From Amoebidium appalachense (lineage: Eukaryota > Ichthyosporea), in the NCBI GenBank assembly GCA_963693365.1, contig CAVNZM010000015.1, positions 2,418,001 through 2,482,000 of the forward strand: 64,000 bases of DNA. Reading direction: 5' to 3'. The notes under the pieces were generated by a model. The model was not told where the DNA came from, did no database searches, and saw nothing but the letters and a program-made list of their open reading frames with translations. Position 1 is the stretch's first letter. The number at the start of each line of letters is the position of its first letter. Made by a program: the position numbers and the translations under genes. Positions 49,989 to 62,616 of this stretch are shown piece after piece.

Positions 49989-51659
49989 ATGTGGCTGGCT
50001 GGTCTGGTGGGGCTGCTGCTTGCACCGCCCTGTGCAGGTAGCGATCCTGTGCCCTCAAACCCTCAAAACAGCAGTTGGTGTCCTGTGCATGCAGCACAGG
50101 ACAGGGGCATGTGTGGAGGGACGAAAAGTGAGGGCGTGGCCTTAGCCAAGCAGTGGCTGGACACTAGACACTATGCCCCTATGACTGTGTGTTGCCCTCC
50201 CCCTGCACACGGGCTGACGGGGGCTGCAGGGCAGGACCAGCCCACGTGGCAGGCCAGTTATGGGCCCCCAGAGGCTGCGGCCGCATATGCACACGACCTG
50301 CACACCAGTGCGTGCTCCGGGCTGGGGGGGCGAGGGGTTGGGGAGGTGGGGGGGGTGGTGGCTAAGGGGTGAACAGGCCTGCAGGGCTACCAGGAGGGCC
50401 CAGCAGTCTACAGTGCGGAGACCCTTGGTTCCAATTTCATCGGCCAGGCGCATGTTGTTGACGCCGTCAGCCGGCTCCTGCGGCTGCGGGCCAAGGGGCT
50501 GGCCCGCACCGACACGGCCCTCAGGTTGCTGCCCTTTCCCCTCTCAAAAGCCGGGCCGGGCCGTGCTGACTGTCTGTGCGGCAGTGTGGCCCTGCTGGGA
50601 CCCCCCGGCACAGGCAAGACAGAGCTGGCCCGCCGCATAGCCTCGGCCCTGCACGGCCGCCCCCGTAGCCAGCCTGGAGAGGGAAGGTGTGTGCCTGTGT
50701 GGGCCTGGGGGGTGTTGGAGGTGGATGCTGAGGGTGCTGCAGGGCGGTTTGTTGTGTTCGACATGACGGCATACCACGACAAGGCCAGTGTGCAGTCCTG
50801 GACAGGCTCCCCCACCGGCTATGAGGGGACGTCGCCAATGCGCGAGGTTGAGACCCCCCCCCCCCCTTTCCCGGCCCGCCGCTGCTGTCAGCGCCTGCTT
50901 TAAAAGAGAAATGCAGGGGTTCTGAGGCCGGGGGCACAGGTGTTTAAACGGCGGGCGGATGCAGTTGTGCTTTTGGACGAGTTTGAGAAGGGCAGCTGCG
51001 AGGGCATACCCCCGCTGCTGCTCAAAATGCTCGAGAGGGACGGCCGCCTGACAGGTATACAACCCCCCTGGATGGGGGGCCGGGCCGGGCTGACCGTGTG
51101 GGCAGACAAGAAGCACCCCGGGGCCATTGTGTCGACCACCAACGCCACGTTCATCATGGCCAGCAACTTTGCCGCCCACCTGGTGCAGCCCGATGTGAGC
51201 CCCCAGCAGGCTGCAGACGCCGTACGTGGCCCTGGCTGGGCCCTGCATGCACTCATGTGGCTGCTGTGTGGGGGGTGGGTGCTTGCAGGCCCGTGCATGT
51301 GCTCACGAGGCGGGGGGGCAGGTGTGGGCAGAGATGGAGCGGCAGCACTGCCCGTCCAGCCCCAACCCGTTTGGCCCGGCCCTGCGCAGCCGGTGGGGAA
51401 GCAGGGGCTCAGTATGGGCTGCTGGGGGGCGGGGGGGGGGGGGGGGGCAGGCACTGACAGGGGGGCTGCAGGCTGGGCAAGCGGGGGCTGCTGGTGCTGA
51501 CGGCGCTGGGCAACGAGCAGGTGCGGCAGGGTATAGTGCTGGCGCTGCAGCGCACGGCCAGGCGGCTGGCTGGCAGTGTGCGGCTGGGCTGGACACAGAA
51601 GCTGGTCAAGCACCTGCACATGCAGCTGCAGGTGGGGGGTCAGACGTCATTTTTTTTTT

Positions 51660-51690
<31 letters not shown>

Positions 51691-52000
51691 GGGGGGATTA
51701 TTGGACGGCTAGAACTTGCCGCGGTTCCTAATCCAAACCTGGAATTTAACCCACACATCAAACATACAGTATGACCCAGCCAGCCGTCGCAAAGAAACAA
51801 TATGTAGTGATAACAAAAAAACACAATAGATAATTAGAAGCAACTCGTCAATATGAACCTTGTGTTAAAACAATTCTTTGCATACCGAATAAATAGACAG
51901 ATAAGATACTTACAAGACCTTGCTCCTTGGTCCTTGTCGCTTGATTGATTCAAGTTGCTGTCGTGGAGGCAGGGAGGGTTGGGATTGGAATCTGGTAGCC

Positions 52001-52031
<31 letters not shown>

Positions 52032-54748
52032 AAAAAAAAAAAAAAAAGATTTCTTTACCAAACTCAGATTTTAGACCGTGGAACCCAAAATGGGGGCAGA
52101 GTGTGACATTCAGAAAGGATTTTCTTGTAAAATTCTGGTATGCATTGGCTGTGTGGTACATCTGACCCCACGTTAATTGCTCGCAGATTGAAGCGCAAGA
52201 TTATTTTATTCAATTGTCTGCCATGCTTATTTTAAATCTAATCTAATTAGGAACCTAGGTCTGTGTTTGAGACTCTTAGTAACGGCATTTAGCCCTATGT
52301 CTGGGGCCTCTACGTTCTTGCAATGGGGGTGTATGGTGCATGCAGTATCGACTCATGTGCCGGGCAGGGGGAGACCAGGGAGGGCATGCGGGGCCTGGAG
52401 GGGCTGGTGGAGCGCACGGTGGTGGACCTGCTGGAGCCCTGCTGGGACGAGCTGCTGGCTGCAAGGTGGGGGCAGGCCGGTAGAGGGTTAAACAAACTGT
52501 AGAGGGTTAAACAAACTGTAGAGGGTTAGACAAACTGTAGAGGGTTAATCACTGTAGAGGGTTAAACACGGTGCGTGCATGCGGGCCATGGACCATGTGC
52601 CGGCATATCCATGTGTTGCCACCTTGAGGTGCAAATTCCTGGCCTCTGCCTGTGCTTGGCTGTGGCCTATGATATGCATGATAATAATACTAGCTGTGGC
52701 CTATGATATGCATGATAATAATACTAGCTGGGGCCTATGATATGCATGATAATATTACTAGCTGTGGCCTATGATATGCATGATAATAATACTAGCTGGG
52801 GCCTACGATATGCATGATAATAATACTAGCTGGGGCCTACGATATGCATGATAATATTACTAGCTGTGGCCTATGATATGCATGATAATAATACTAGCTG
52901 TGGCCTATGATATGCATGATAATATTACTAGCTGTGGCCTATGATATGCATGATAATAATACTAGCTGGGGCCTACGATATGCATGATAATATTACTAGC
53001 TGTGGCCTATGATATGCATGATAATATTACTAGCTGTGGCCTATGATATGCATGATCATATCAGCCACCCCGGAATGTGTTTTGCACTGTGGTGCACACC
53101 ACCAGTACCAGGGTGCAGGCACTGACGCTGACCCGTGTGCAGGGCCTGTGGCAACAACAGTGTGGTCTTGGACCTGGGCCGCACCCCCGAGGTGCCCTTG
53201 GCCGTGCGTGTACGTCCTCCCCCCCTCCGCCCCCTTTTTTTCTTTCTCTTTTTTCTCACTTTCGTTCTTTCTTTCTTTCTTTCTTTCTTTTTCTTTCTTT
53301 CTTTCTTTTTTTTTTTTTTTTTTTGTGGTGGGGGGGGGGGGGGGGGGGGGGGGGGTGGTTATTGCTATTTGCAGCAGCTAAGGGTGGCTGGGCAGGTGTG
53401 GCGCACAGACCAGGGCCAGGGGGTGTGCGAGGCCCAACAGGCCCAGGATGGGCGGCAGGCGAGGTGGGAGGCAGCCGAGCAAGATCACGGGCAGGCGGAA
53501 GAGCACGGGCAGGTGCCAGTGATCATGCAGGAGGCTACGGCCACACACAGTGGCGGAGGACAGGTGTGTGTCCATGTAATGCACATGAGGGTGTGTCCAT
53601 GTAATGCACATGAGGGTGTGTCCATGTAATGCACATGAGGGTGGGTGAGATGCCGGCCTTACGCAGGAGGGGTGGTGGTGTGTGCGCTCGGGGAGGGGGA
53701 GGGGGGGGGGGGGGGGGGGGGGGGGGGATGGAGCACAGGTTGATGCGTAGTGTGCCAGCAGCGTGGTGGTAGTGCCTCCATGCATACAATATTAACCCAT
53801 GTGATGGCAGGTGGCCGTGCTGCAGCCAGCCCAATCCCAACTGCTTGTGGCCCAGGCTGCAGCCATCCAGCAGCTGCAGGCAGACATGCGGCGCCTACAG
53901 GCAGTAAGGGCAATGGCCCCCTAGGAGGGGAGGGGAGGGGGGGGGGGGTGCACGGGCGGTGGGATGCTGACGTGAGGGCCAGCGTCTACTGCAGGCGGTG
54001 GGGGCCATGGTGCTGCTGGTGCTGCTAATTGGTATGTGTCCTAGGCCATGGGGCGGACAGGGTGGGCCCTGACGGGGGCTGCAGGGCTGGGCTGGGGGCT
54101 GGGGGTGGCTGCAGCCGTGCAGGTGGCTGCACTCAAGGCAGCGGGGGTGGTGGGCCTGGTGGGGGCCAGCCTGCTGGCCTACTGGTACTGGCCTTATGTA
54201 GCACTGGCTGCTAGCCTCATGGTGCGTGTGGGGGGTAGGGGTGCCTGTATTGCACTGGGGGCATGGTTGCTTGTATTGCACTGGGGGCATGGTTGCCTGT
54301 ATTTTGGTGGTGTGACAGCACTGCTGACACCTGTGCAGTGGTGGGTGCTCGGGTGGCTGTGGTTCTTTGTGGTCACACATCCCCCGGCCGGAATGGCAAT
54401 GCTGCTACTGCTTCTGGCTGCCCGTGCTTGGTGGAGTCTTAAGGTGGGTGCTTGGTGTGCATGTTCTGATGGGTGCTTATTGTGAGTGTTTAGGTGGGTG
54501 CATGGTGTGAACTCTGGGTGGTTGCTTATTGTGAATGCAAAGGTAAGTGCATGGCGTAAATGCTAGGTGGGTGTGTTTGCACCGGGTGCTGCATGCTCAT
54601 CTAGGGTGCTGTCAGGGCCAATTGGTGCCTGGCATCAAGGAGGAGGAGGGGCCAGGCAGAAGTGGCCAGGTGGGGGTGCAGACGGTGGGGGCGGCTACGA
54701 GCGACTGCGCCTCATGAAGTGCAGCCGTGCCTGCAGGCTGCTGTCTAG
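49989..54748 (+). CDS. Hsp100/ClpB-type AAA+ ATPase with signal peptide and C-terminal membrane segments
   Basis: Exons: 49989-50037, 50230-50307, 50377-50524, 50585-~50688, 50743-50846, 50940-51054, 51106-51221, 51289-51392, 51472-51631, 52368-52465, 53143-53209, 53375-53563, 53811-53903, 53995-54031, 54085-54221, 54339-54443, with a possible last exon 54605-54748. The start MWLAGLVGLLLAPPCA looks like a signal peptide. SNFIGQAHVVDAVSRLL precedes Walker A GPPGTGKTELA. FDMTAYHDKASVQSWTGSPTGYEG matches the Clp DMSEY...GxPPGYVG pore-loop segment. Walker B is AVVLLDEFEKG, then LLKMLERDGRLTD and FIMASNFAAHLV (sensor 1). A small C-domain follows (ETREGMRGLEGLVERTVVDLL), then a Gln-rich coiled segment and hydrophobic exons (AMVLLVLLI; VVGLVGASLLAYWYWPYVALAASL; AMLLLLLAARAWW). 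A single Clp-type AAA module with ER targeting recalls torsins. C-terminus uncertain. Confidence 0.75.
51651..51698. repeat. T-run/G-run pair in AAA+ intron 9
   Basis: About 20 T followed directly by about 27 G. A matching C22-A26 pair lies at 51999-52047 in the same intron, so the two form an inverted repeat 300 bp apart. Confidence 0.85.
52495..53060. repeat. Two minisatellites in AAA+ intron 10
   Basis: First, gtagagggttaaacaaact-type units of 18-20 bp (52481-52568, four to five units). Then about twelve units of roughly 34 bp with core GATATGCATGATAAT followed by aatactagctgtggcct (52663-53058). Units alternate between tgtggcctatg and ggggcctacg and between aataata and aatatta variants. 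Confidence 0.9.
53222..53358. repeat. Pyrimidine (TTTC)n tract and G-run in AAA+ intron 11
   Basis: CTTT repeats, T18 and about 25 G in sequence. It directly precedes the exon 12 acceptor region. Confidence 0.85.
53572..53648. repeat. 25-bp tandem repeat, three units
   Basis: gtgtccatgtaatgcacat plus gagg, three copies, in AAA+ intron 12. A 25-G run at 53700-53728 follows. Confidence 0.85.
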
Positions 54749-54892
54749 CCCCCCAGCTGCAGCACACGTCAGTTTGTGTTTGTGAGCTTTATCCTGGGGT
54801 GGCCAGGGGGGAGGTGTGTGTGTGTGTGTTGGGGGAAGGGGGGAGGGGGGCGGGGGAGGGGGGGGGGTGTCTACCTTTGATGCGATGTGTTG

Positions 54893-57733
54893 GTAGACGC
54901 TGTCAGGGCAGGCGTAGGTGTAGCGTATGTGGTACCTGCAGCAGGCTGTCAGCAGTCATGGATGCATGCGTGTGGTAGGGATGGCAACAAACAACAAAAT
55001 ACGGCCAGCACGAATGCACTGCTTTTTTAAAAAAAGTGCAGCCCGGCATGAACTTAATGCTCGTCAAATAGTATGGTGCAGCTTTGAACCAAGAGAATAC
55101 AGTTTCCATGAATGTGATGCATGCATGAACCAAGACAACACAGTTTCCATGAATGTGATGCATGCATGAATTAAGAGAATACAGTTTCCATGAATGTGAT
55201 GCATGCATGAACCAAGAGAATACAGTTTCCATGAATGTGATGCATGCATGAACCAAGAGAATACAGTTTCATGAATGTGATGTATGCATGAACCAAGAGA
55301 ATACAGTTTCCATGAATGTGTTGCATGCATGCAAGCAACCATCAATGAATGGAGGGGTTCTGTGGGTCGTGCATGCAGTATGGCTGTGAGGCCATCAGGG
55401 GTCCACTTGCATGAAGTCCAGGACCCTGTCTGTGGCCGGGCTGGGCCATGTGTATTTGCCGTATGCCCGCTGCTTTGCCGCATCGACCTGGACCAGCAGC
55501 TCAAACAGCACCAGCAGCAGCTCCCCGGCCTGCCCCTTGGCCCCGTGCTGCAGCCCAAACACTGAGCTCAGCACCAGCCCCCCCCCCCCCCCCCCCCCCC
55601 CCCTCCCCCCGCTCTTTTCAGTCAGTCAGGGGTGTACCTGAGCCGGGCCGGGCTGCAGCAGCTTTAGGGAGGGACCGACCAGCAGACACAGGGCCAGCAG
55701 CTGCTGGTCAGTATGCACCACCCCACTGCCGTGCACCTGGCCCAGCATGTCAGTGTCGATCGGAAAACACCTACCCCCTCCCCCCGTACCGTAGCCAGCA
55801 GACCCGGCAGCTGGCCGGCCCACAGCATGGAGGGTTCATATGCAGCAGCACTGGTGCCGTGCTGCAGCGCATGCAGCAGCGTGGCCTGGCCAAGGGCTAG
55901 CAGCTGCTCAGTGCGCCTGCATGGCCCACCACATGTCAGCACACACACACCCAGCACCACCATACAGTACTTGGCATATTGTTACATTATCCTATTGATG
56001 CCCTACCTCATTGATACGCCACTAGCCTATTGATGCCCTACTTTATTGATACACCAATATCCTATTGAACCATTTGCCTATTGATACACTATCCAACAGA
56101 TGCATTTGCCTATTGATATACTATCCATTAGATACATTTGCCTATTATAACCGTATTTTGTGTTAGCCTATTGATATATTATCCTAGTGACACATTTTTG
56201 CCTATTGATACATCATCTTAGTGTCACATTTTTGCCTATTCATACACTATCCTATTGAAACATTCGCGTATTGATACACGATCCTATTGACACTCTACCG
56301 TCATGATACGTTACCCTATTGATACATTCACATATTGATACTCTCTCCAATAACTTTTTCTCTTGTTGTTACATTCGCTTATTGATTCGGTATCATATTG
56401 ATACGTTGGTGTATTGATATACCCTGCCTGATTTCCCCCCATTTCTATATTGAATACATAGAAGCGACACATATATAAAACTATTTAGTCATGAAATGCC
56501 CACGTCTGAAAAACGGGCCTGATCTGAGGTGCATAAATACGTGAAAGGACATTGTAGCATCCCCCAGCCAGCACCACCATAGCACCCCCAGCCAGCACCA
56601 CACACAGCCGCAGTGCCCTCGGCCCAGGGCCAGGCCCCACCTCATGCCGGGGTGCCACCGGGCCAGGTTTGGGCAGCTGTCCACAGCCCCTGTGTCTGTG
56701 GGCCATGCATCATTAGGCCCAGTGCCCCCCATATCCCCCCCTGTGTGAATGGGCCACACACCGTTGGCGAGCAGATCCTTGTCGGTAGCCACTGCGTGCA
56801 CCAACTGCAAATCACGGTCAGACCAAGATGGCGCCATAGGGGGCAGCAGCAGCACAGGCACAGTGCTTGCAGCCAAACGGCCGCGTCAAGACAAGGCCGT
56901 TGTGTGTCGTGTGAGGGCACAGGTGACAACAGAACCAGAGCCTGGCTCTTAAATCCCCCCCCCCCCCCCCCCCCTCCCCCCCCCCCCCCCCCCCCCCCCC
57001 CTCCTCTCCTCCCCCCACACCCACCCACCCACCCACCCACCCACAAAACACTACTCACACACAAGGACTATCTACCCACGCACTTGTGCAAACAGCTGTG
57101 ACCTGACAGCTGTGGGGCTGTGAGCCAGCAGTAGAGCTATAGTATTGATCCAGGCCACGTAGGCCCCAGGGCCCACGGCACAGCCCGGTTGCAGCAGTGC
57201 CCCCACCAACCCGTCCCCCACGGCCTGGGCACTGTGGCCTCCCCCCAGCAGCTCCACCACCCCCTGCAGCCCAATCAGCACCCACACCAACCAACCCCCC
57301 TACCCCACTCCCGCCTACCCGCTGCAGGGCCAATAGCTTTGGGTCTGCCTCGTCAAAGCGGTAATCGTGGTTGGCCCCCGTCTGGCCCAACTCTGCAAAG
57401 GCCAAAACGGTGCCCGTACCTCAGCAACAGAGCCACTACCCCCCTCCCCCCCTCTTTTTCCAGTGCCAGGGCACGCACCGGCAGCCAGGCGTGCCACCAG
57501 GTTGCTGTAGTGGTGTGGCCCTGCGTCTGCCGGCAGCCCCTGGATGCCTGCAACCACGTCAGCAGGGCCCAGGGGGGTGGCAGGGGGCTGGCAGGCACGC
57601 ACCCAGGGGGGCCAGCAGGGCCGTGCGCACCGGCAGGGTCAGGGCCTTTGCGCTGTGGTATTTGGCCAGCAGGCTGTAGACCAGCCGCACAGGCGCCACG
57701 TCCATCAAAACCAGCCTGTGGGCAAGGTCAGCC

Positions 57734-57765
<32 letters not shown>

Positions 57766-58877
57766 GCCCCCTGCACCCGGGGGCCACATACGCTGGGTGG
57801 CGGGCCAGCAGGGCCAGCAGGGCATCCTCCATGCTGTGCTCCAGCAGCCGGCCCAGCAGCAGACCATATGAGGGCAGTACCCTGCACACAGGTCAGGCGC
57901 CATGCCAGGGTGCAGCCACCAGGTGCAGGGGTGCGCACCTGAGCACAGTGTTGGAGTAGAACACGGGCAGGTCGAGCTGGCTGGGCCGCTGCTGGGTCGG
58001 GTCAGCCAGGTCGAAGGCCTCGGGGTAGCGCTGGTGGTAGGCCTCATGCCGTGCAGGCCAGTCGTCTGCAGGCCCTGTCAGCAATCAAACACGCACAGCA
58101 CGGCACAGGGCTGGCCCACACACCCTCCAGCCAGGCCCTAGGGTGGATGCCCAGCTGCGCACAGCAGTCTGCCCGTGCACTGAACCCAGGCCCTAGTAGC
58201 AGCGCCACGGCCAGACCAAGCCGCCTGCAAAAGGGTCAGTGTGGGCCGAAGGCAGAGCATGGGGATGAGGGGCAGGGAGGGGGGGCATGTATGTGCTATA
58301 GAGGGTTGGAAATATCTACTGAGACACCAAGGGACAAAATACAAAAGGTCACAATGAAAAACCCCGAAATCAAACAATTTGAGCGTGCAGGCAGAAGACA
58401 CTTGAACAGAACCCTTCATCAGGGGGTTCCTAGGCCTCCACCAAAGCATGGGTTTCAACTCTTTAACCTCTCGCGCGGTTCCCAACCCATACTTTGTCAA
58501 TAGGCGAGTCCACCGTCTTGGCCAAAGACGAGCAGGGTTGTTCAAGGAGCAGCAATCTAAGAACACCGAGCCTACAATGCCTGCAAGCGGACAAAAACAA
58601 AGAAAACAAGCAGAGAAGAAGAGCACAAGTCGGGCTTTTACAATGCTCCCCGACTCAATAACCTATAGAGCAGGGAGGGGGGGGGGGGGGGGGGGGGGGA
58701 TGCATGCAGCGGAGAGTTGGGAGAGTGGAGAAAGAGGCATCAAGAGGCAAAGCAAATCCACTTAAAAAAAAACAAAAAAAAAACGGGGGAGAGTGAAGAG
58801 TGAGAGAGCGGAGGGGAGGGGAGAAGGACAGAGGGGGGGGGGGGGGGGGGGGGGGGGAGGGGAGAGGGAGACATGGG

Positions 58878-58957
<80 letters not shown>

Positions 58958-61805
58958 TAGAGGGGAAACTTAACCTGGCCACTATTGTTTTATTAGAGGG
59001 TTGCCACACGCAATAAACCAAAAGGTTTGAACCATGCCACCGAGGGGCAGTGCACCTGACTGGGTGGGACTTTTAACTGTTCGAACGGGTGGGTAAGCCC
59101 CTGGCAGCCAGCCAGCATTCACATCGTGCCCATGGGCTTTAGGCAGCCAAAACGGTAGCCAAGTTGTATCACTAAATGTGACACGCCATATATTGAGACC
59201 CATTATGCAACGTAGTGTAGTCGATATATGTGTGTGTGTGTGTGTGTGTGTTATTGATGCCGTGTGTGTGACTAAGATTATATTGGTATGCGAATACTTC
59301 GAGTGATGGACTTGAGAATGAATGAATAATGTGTGCCGCGTTACACAGATGGACTGTTTCTCATGTTTGATATGGTTTTATAAATGAGTTCATTCTCATG
59401 CTTGATATGGTTTTATAAATGAGTCTATTCTCATGCTTGATATGGTTATATATATGAGTTTATTGTAGATGTATCTCTTAGCTTGTTTGGCTAATAGTCT
59501 AGCTATTAGGGTAGCTGCGTGACTGGAGAAAGCATGCAATGAGGAGCACTTACGGTGATAGCTACCATAGCTGGCTAGTTTGATACCATATTTAGTGGTG
59601 TTTGAAATAAAGGTATCGATATGGGGATAGCGAACGATGGACAGCTTACAAAATGTGCTAGAATAGAGTTTATTGTATATGCTTGTGTGCAACACCGTGA
59701 TTGGTTGCATAGATATGGAGATCTGATAGCTAACAGGGCTGCCTTCGTCGGCGAGATTGACTTGCAATGTGTTTTTAGAACAAGTTCCGTGTGTGTTGCC
59801 CTCTATATAAAGATGATTGCTGACGATATTGTTGTTGATAGAAATAAAACCATCAATATAGCGCTTAGTGACGCTTAGTGAATTAGAATTCGATAATAAT
59901 ATTTACATGCTGGTCCCGCACTAACTTTTTGAAAAATTCTGATTCGTAAGTGATTAGGTAATAGTTGACTAGGAATACGGCACAATTCGTGCCCATCGGT
60001 ACTTCAGAGTATTCCGATTCGTCTGACTTGTTATTGAACACACGTCTAATCAAAGTGCAAATCCGCGATTTCAGGTCTGTAAATAGATTTTTGAATAAAA
60101 AGCGTGCAGAAATCATACGTGCGGATTTTGGTATTTTAATGCTTGTGAGTGGTGCAATAATCAAGTTGATTGTGTCTATCAGTTCAGCGCTATCTTTCAA
60201 TATCCCACTCCACGTATTATGAGCAAGATGGTCCTTGGCTGTATTTTCCAGATGTGTTCTACGTCACTTTGAATGCTCTTAAATGCGTTTGAAAGAGGAA
60301 TACAAATGAATTCGGGAGATGTAGAGGTGGAGCAATAAATCGGAATGAAGGTGGTTGGGGGCAAGGGGGGGGGAGCAGGCCCGCACCGTGCAGCGGCATC
60401 ACCACTGTGTGTGGGCATGGCCAGGGCCTGCAGCACGTGGCCCAGCAGCAGCAGCTGGCTGTCCCACAGCAGCACCTGGCCCCCTGTCAGCACCCAACAC
60501 CCCCCCCCCCCCCCCCCCCCCCCAAAGCAGCCCCAACACCCACCTCCAGTAGCTCCACAGCCTGCCCCCAGCCCCCAGCCTCTGCCTGCACCCCTCCCTG
60601 TCAGCACCATGCAGCCAGGCCAGCAGGGCGCAGGGCAGGTACCTGTGTGGCCACTATGTGGTCCATCAGCCTCTCAGTGCAGCCGTAGTGCTGCTGCACA
60701 GCCACCAGCCGCAGTGCCCCGGCAATGTTGCGCCCCAGTGGCCCCCATATGCCCTCCTGTGCTATGGTCAGCCCTTCCCTGGCCTCCCCTCCCCCCTCCC
60801 CCCCACAGGCACGTGCAGGCACCTTATTGGCCAGCAGGCCCAGCCAGGCCACACACAGCACCATGTCGTCCCGGGCCAGCTGCTGCAGCCGTGGCCCCAC
60901 TGCCCCGACCCAGTCAGACACCACCTTGCCTGCCCCCCGTCCAACCAACCCTGGGGAGCCGTACGGTCTGCCTGCAGCAGGGTGCCCACAAGGGCAGTTT
61001 GCTGGCTGGCCTGTATCCCCCCCCTGTCATTCCAACCCCCTTCCCCCCTACCCCATCCCCCCTCCCGTCGTCCCCGGGGGATGGTGCCTACCCAGGCCTG
61101 GTGGTCCAGCGGGGGCCTGCCTGTTGGGTTTGTTGGGTGGCGGCAGTGTGCCCTGAGGGGTGGCGGCAGGTAGGCCAGTGCCTCGGGGGCCCAGTCCACG
61201 GCCTGAAGTGCCTGCAGCAGCCCCTGGCAGCGACGCTGCAGCCCCCGTCAGCACATGGCCCCCACCCAGGGCCCAGGCCCCAGCCACCCACCCCCAGTGC
61301 CGTGTCTCTGCCCAGGTCGGCCTGCTCGCCTGCCAGCTGGCCCAGCGCCGCCAGCACGGTGGAAGGGTCGCACAGCAGCCAGCCGGGCACAGCCAGGTGC
61401 CGCACCACGGCCTGGGCAATGTGGCGCAGCAGGTGGCGCATGTGGTGCTGTGCCAGCGGGCCAGGGGGTTAGGCTGGCTGCCAGGCACCAACTTGCTGTG
61501 CAACCTGGTGGGGTGGCCAGCCAAGCAAACCATGCAGCCACTGGCCCCACACACCTGCAGCAGGTCTGTGGCCGGGTTGCCGCCACCCCTCCAGCTCTCC
61601 CACACGGACAGAATCACTACCAGCGCCTTGCTGGGCACTGTCCTACCAGTCAGCCCATGGCCCTCCCACCGAGCAAGGGCCCTGGGTAGGCACCCCCATA
61701 CCCGTGTGTAGGGTGCTGGCCACCAGGCCCTCCAATGCAACAAGCAGCTGCCGTGGCCGCCCAGCAGGCTCGCTGGTGCCCACCTGCCCAGCCGTGAGCA
61801 CCCTA

Positions 61806-61841
<36 letters not shown>

Positions 61842-62584
61842 CCACCCACCTCGTGCAGGGCCTTGAATAGCATGCGGGTCAGCTTTGTGGGGTACTGGGC
61901 CAGGAAGGGCCCCAGCCGCCACGTCAGCAGCTCGACCAACGTGTGCACCACCGCCCAGTGGCTATCCCCTGCCCGCTCTACCCAGCCGTCAGCCCTGCCC
62001 GCCACCCCAAGGCCCCTGCTTGGCCCTGTGCCCACCGTCTGTGCGGATGCTCAGCTGGGCCTCCAGCAGTCTGTGTGCAAAATCCACAGGGGGGCTGGGC
62101 TCCAGCAGCATGCAGCGGCCCAGGTAGGCCCGTGCCGTGTAGTGCAGCCGGGCATATGTCTCCACGGCCCCCGGGGCCAGCCGGCCATGGTCCCTGGTGC
62201 GGTCTGCAGCCAGCCAGTCCTGCAGGGCCCTGGCCAGCCGCAGCTGCACGTAGGGCGGCAGCTGCTCCAGCAGCCCCACGGGCAGCCCCAGGCCCTGCCC
62301 GACCAGCTTGGTGGGCCCCTGCCCGGGTATGCGGTGCGCCACCGTGCCTGCACCGGCCGTCAGCTGCCAGCCCAAGGGCCCTGCTGCAGCCCAGGGGTGT
62401 GCCAACCTTGCTCGGCCAGCAGGGTCCACAGGCGGCTGCTGACTTTCTGTGGGGAGCGTCAGTGGTGTTGGTGGCCGTGTTTGTGTGGGTTTGTGTGTGT
62501 GTGAGGGGGCAAGGGTGGTAGGGGGGGGGGATTTGGGGGGGGGGGAAGGGGGGGAGGGGAGATGGAGGGGGGGGGGGGAGATTT

Positions 62585-62616
<32 letters not shown>

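Noticed and set aside
57189-57959. Plus-strand Pro/Ala-rich frames antisense to MED23 (also 60345-61472 and 61704-62504).
   Set aside because: They are antisense shadows of GC-rich MED23 exons; the minus-strand exons have consistent splice sites with CTGAC and match a known protein family.
58321-58640. Possible exon or PLE 5' part (GRRHLNRTLHQGVPRPPPK frame).
   Set aside because: It has coding-like composition but no family match and no splice sites agreeing with either MED23 or the PLE relic; left unassigned within the intron.
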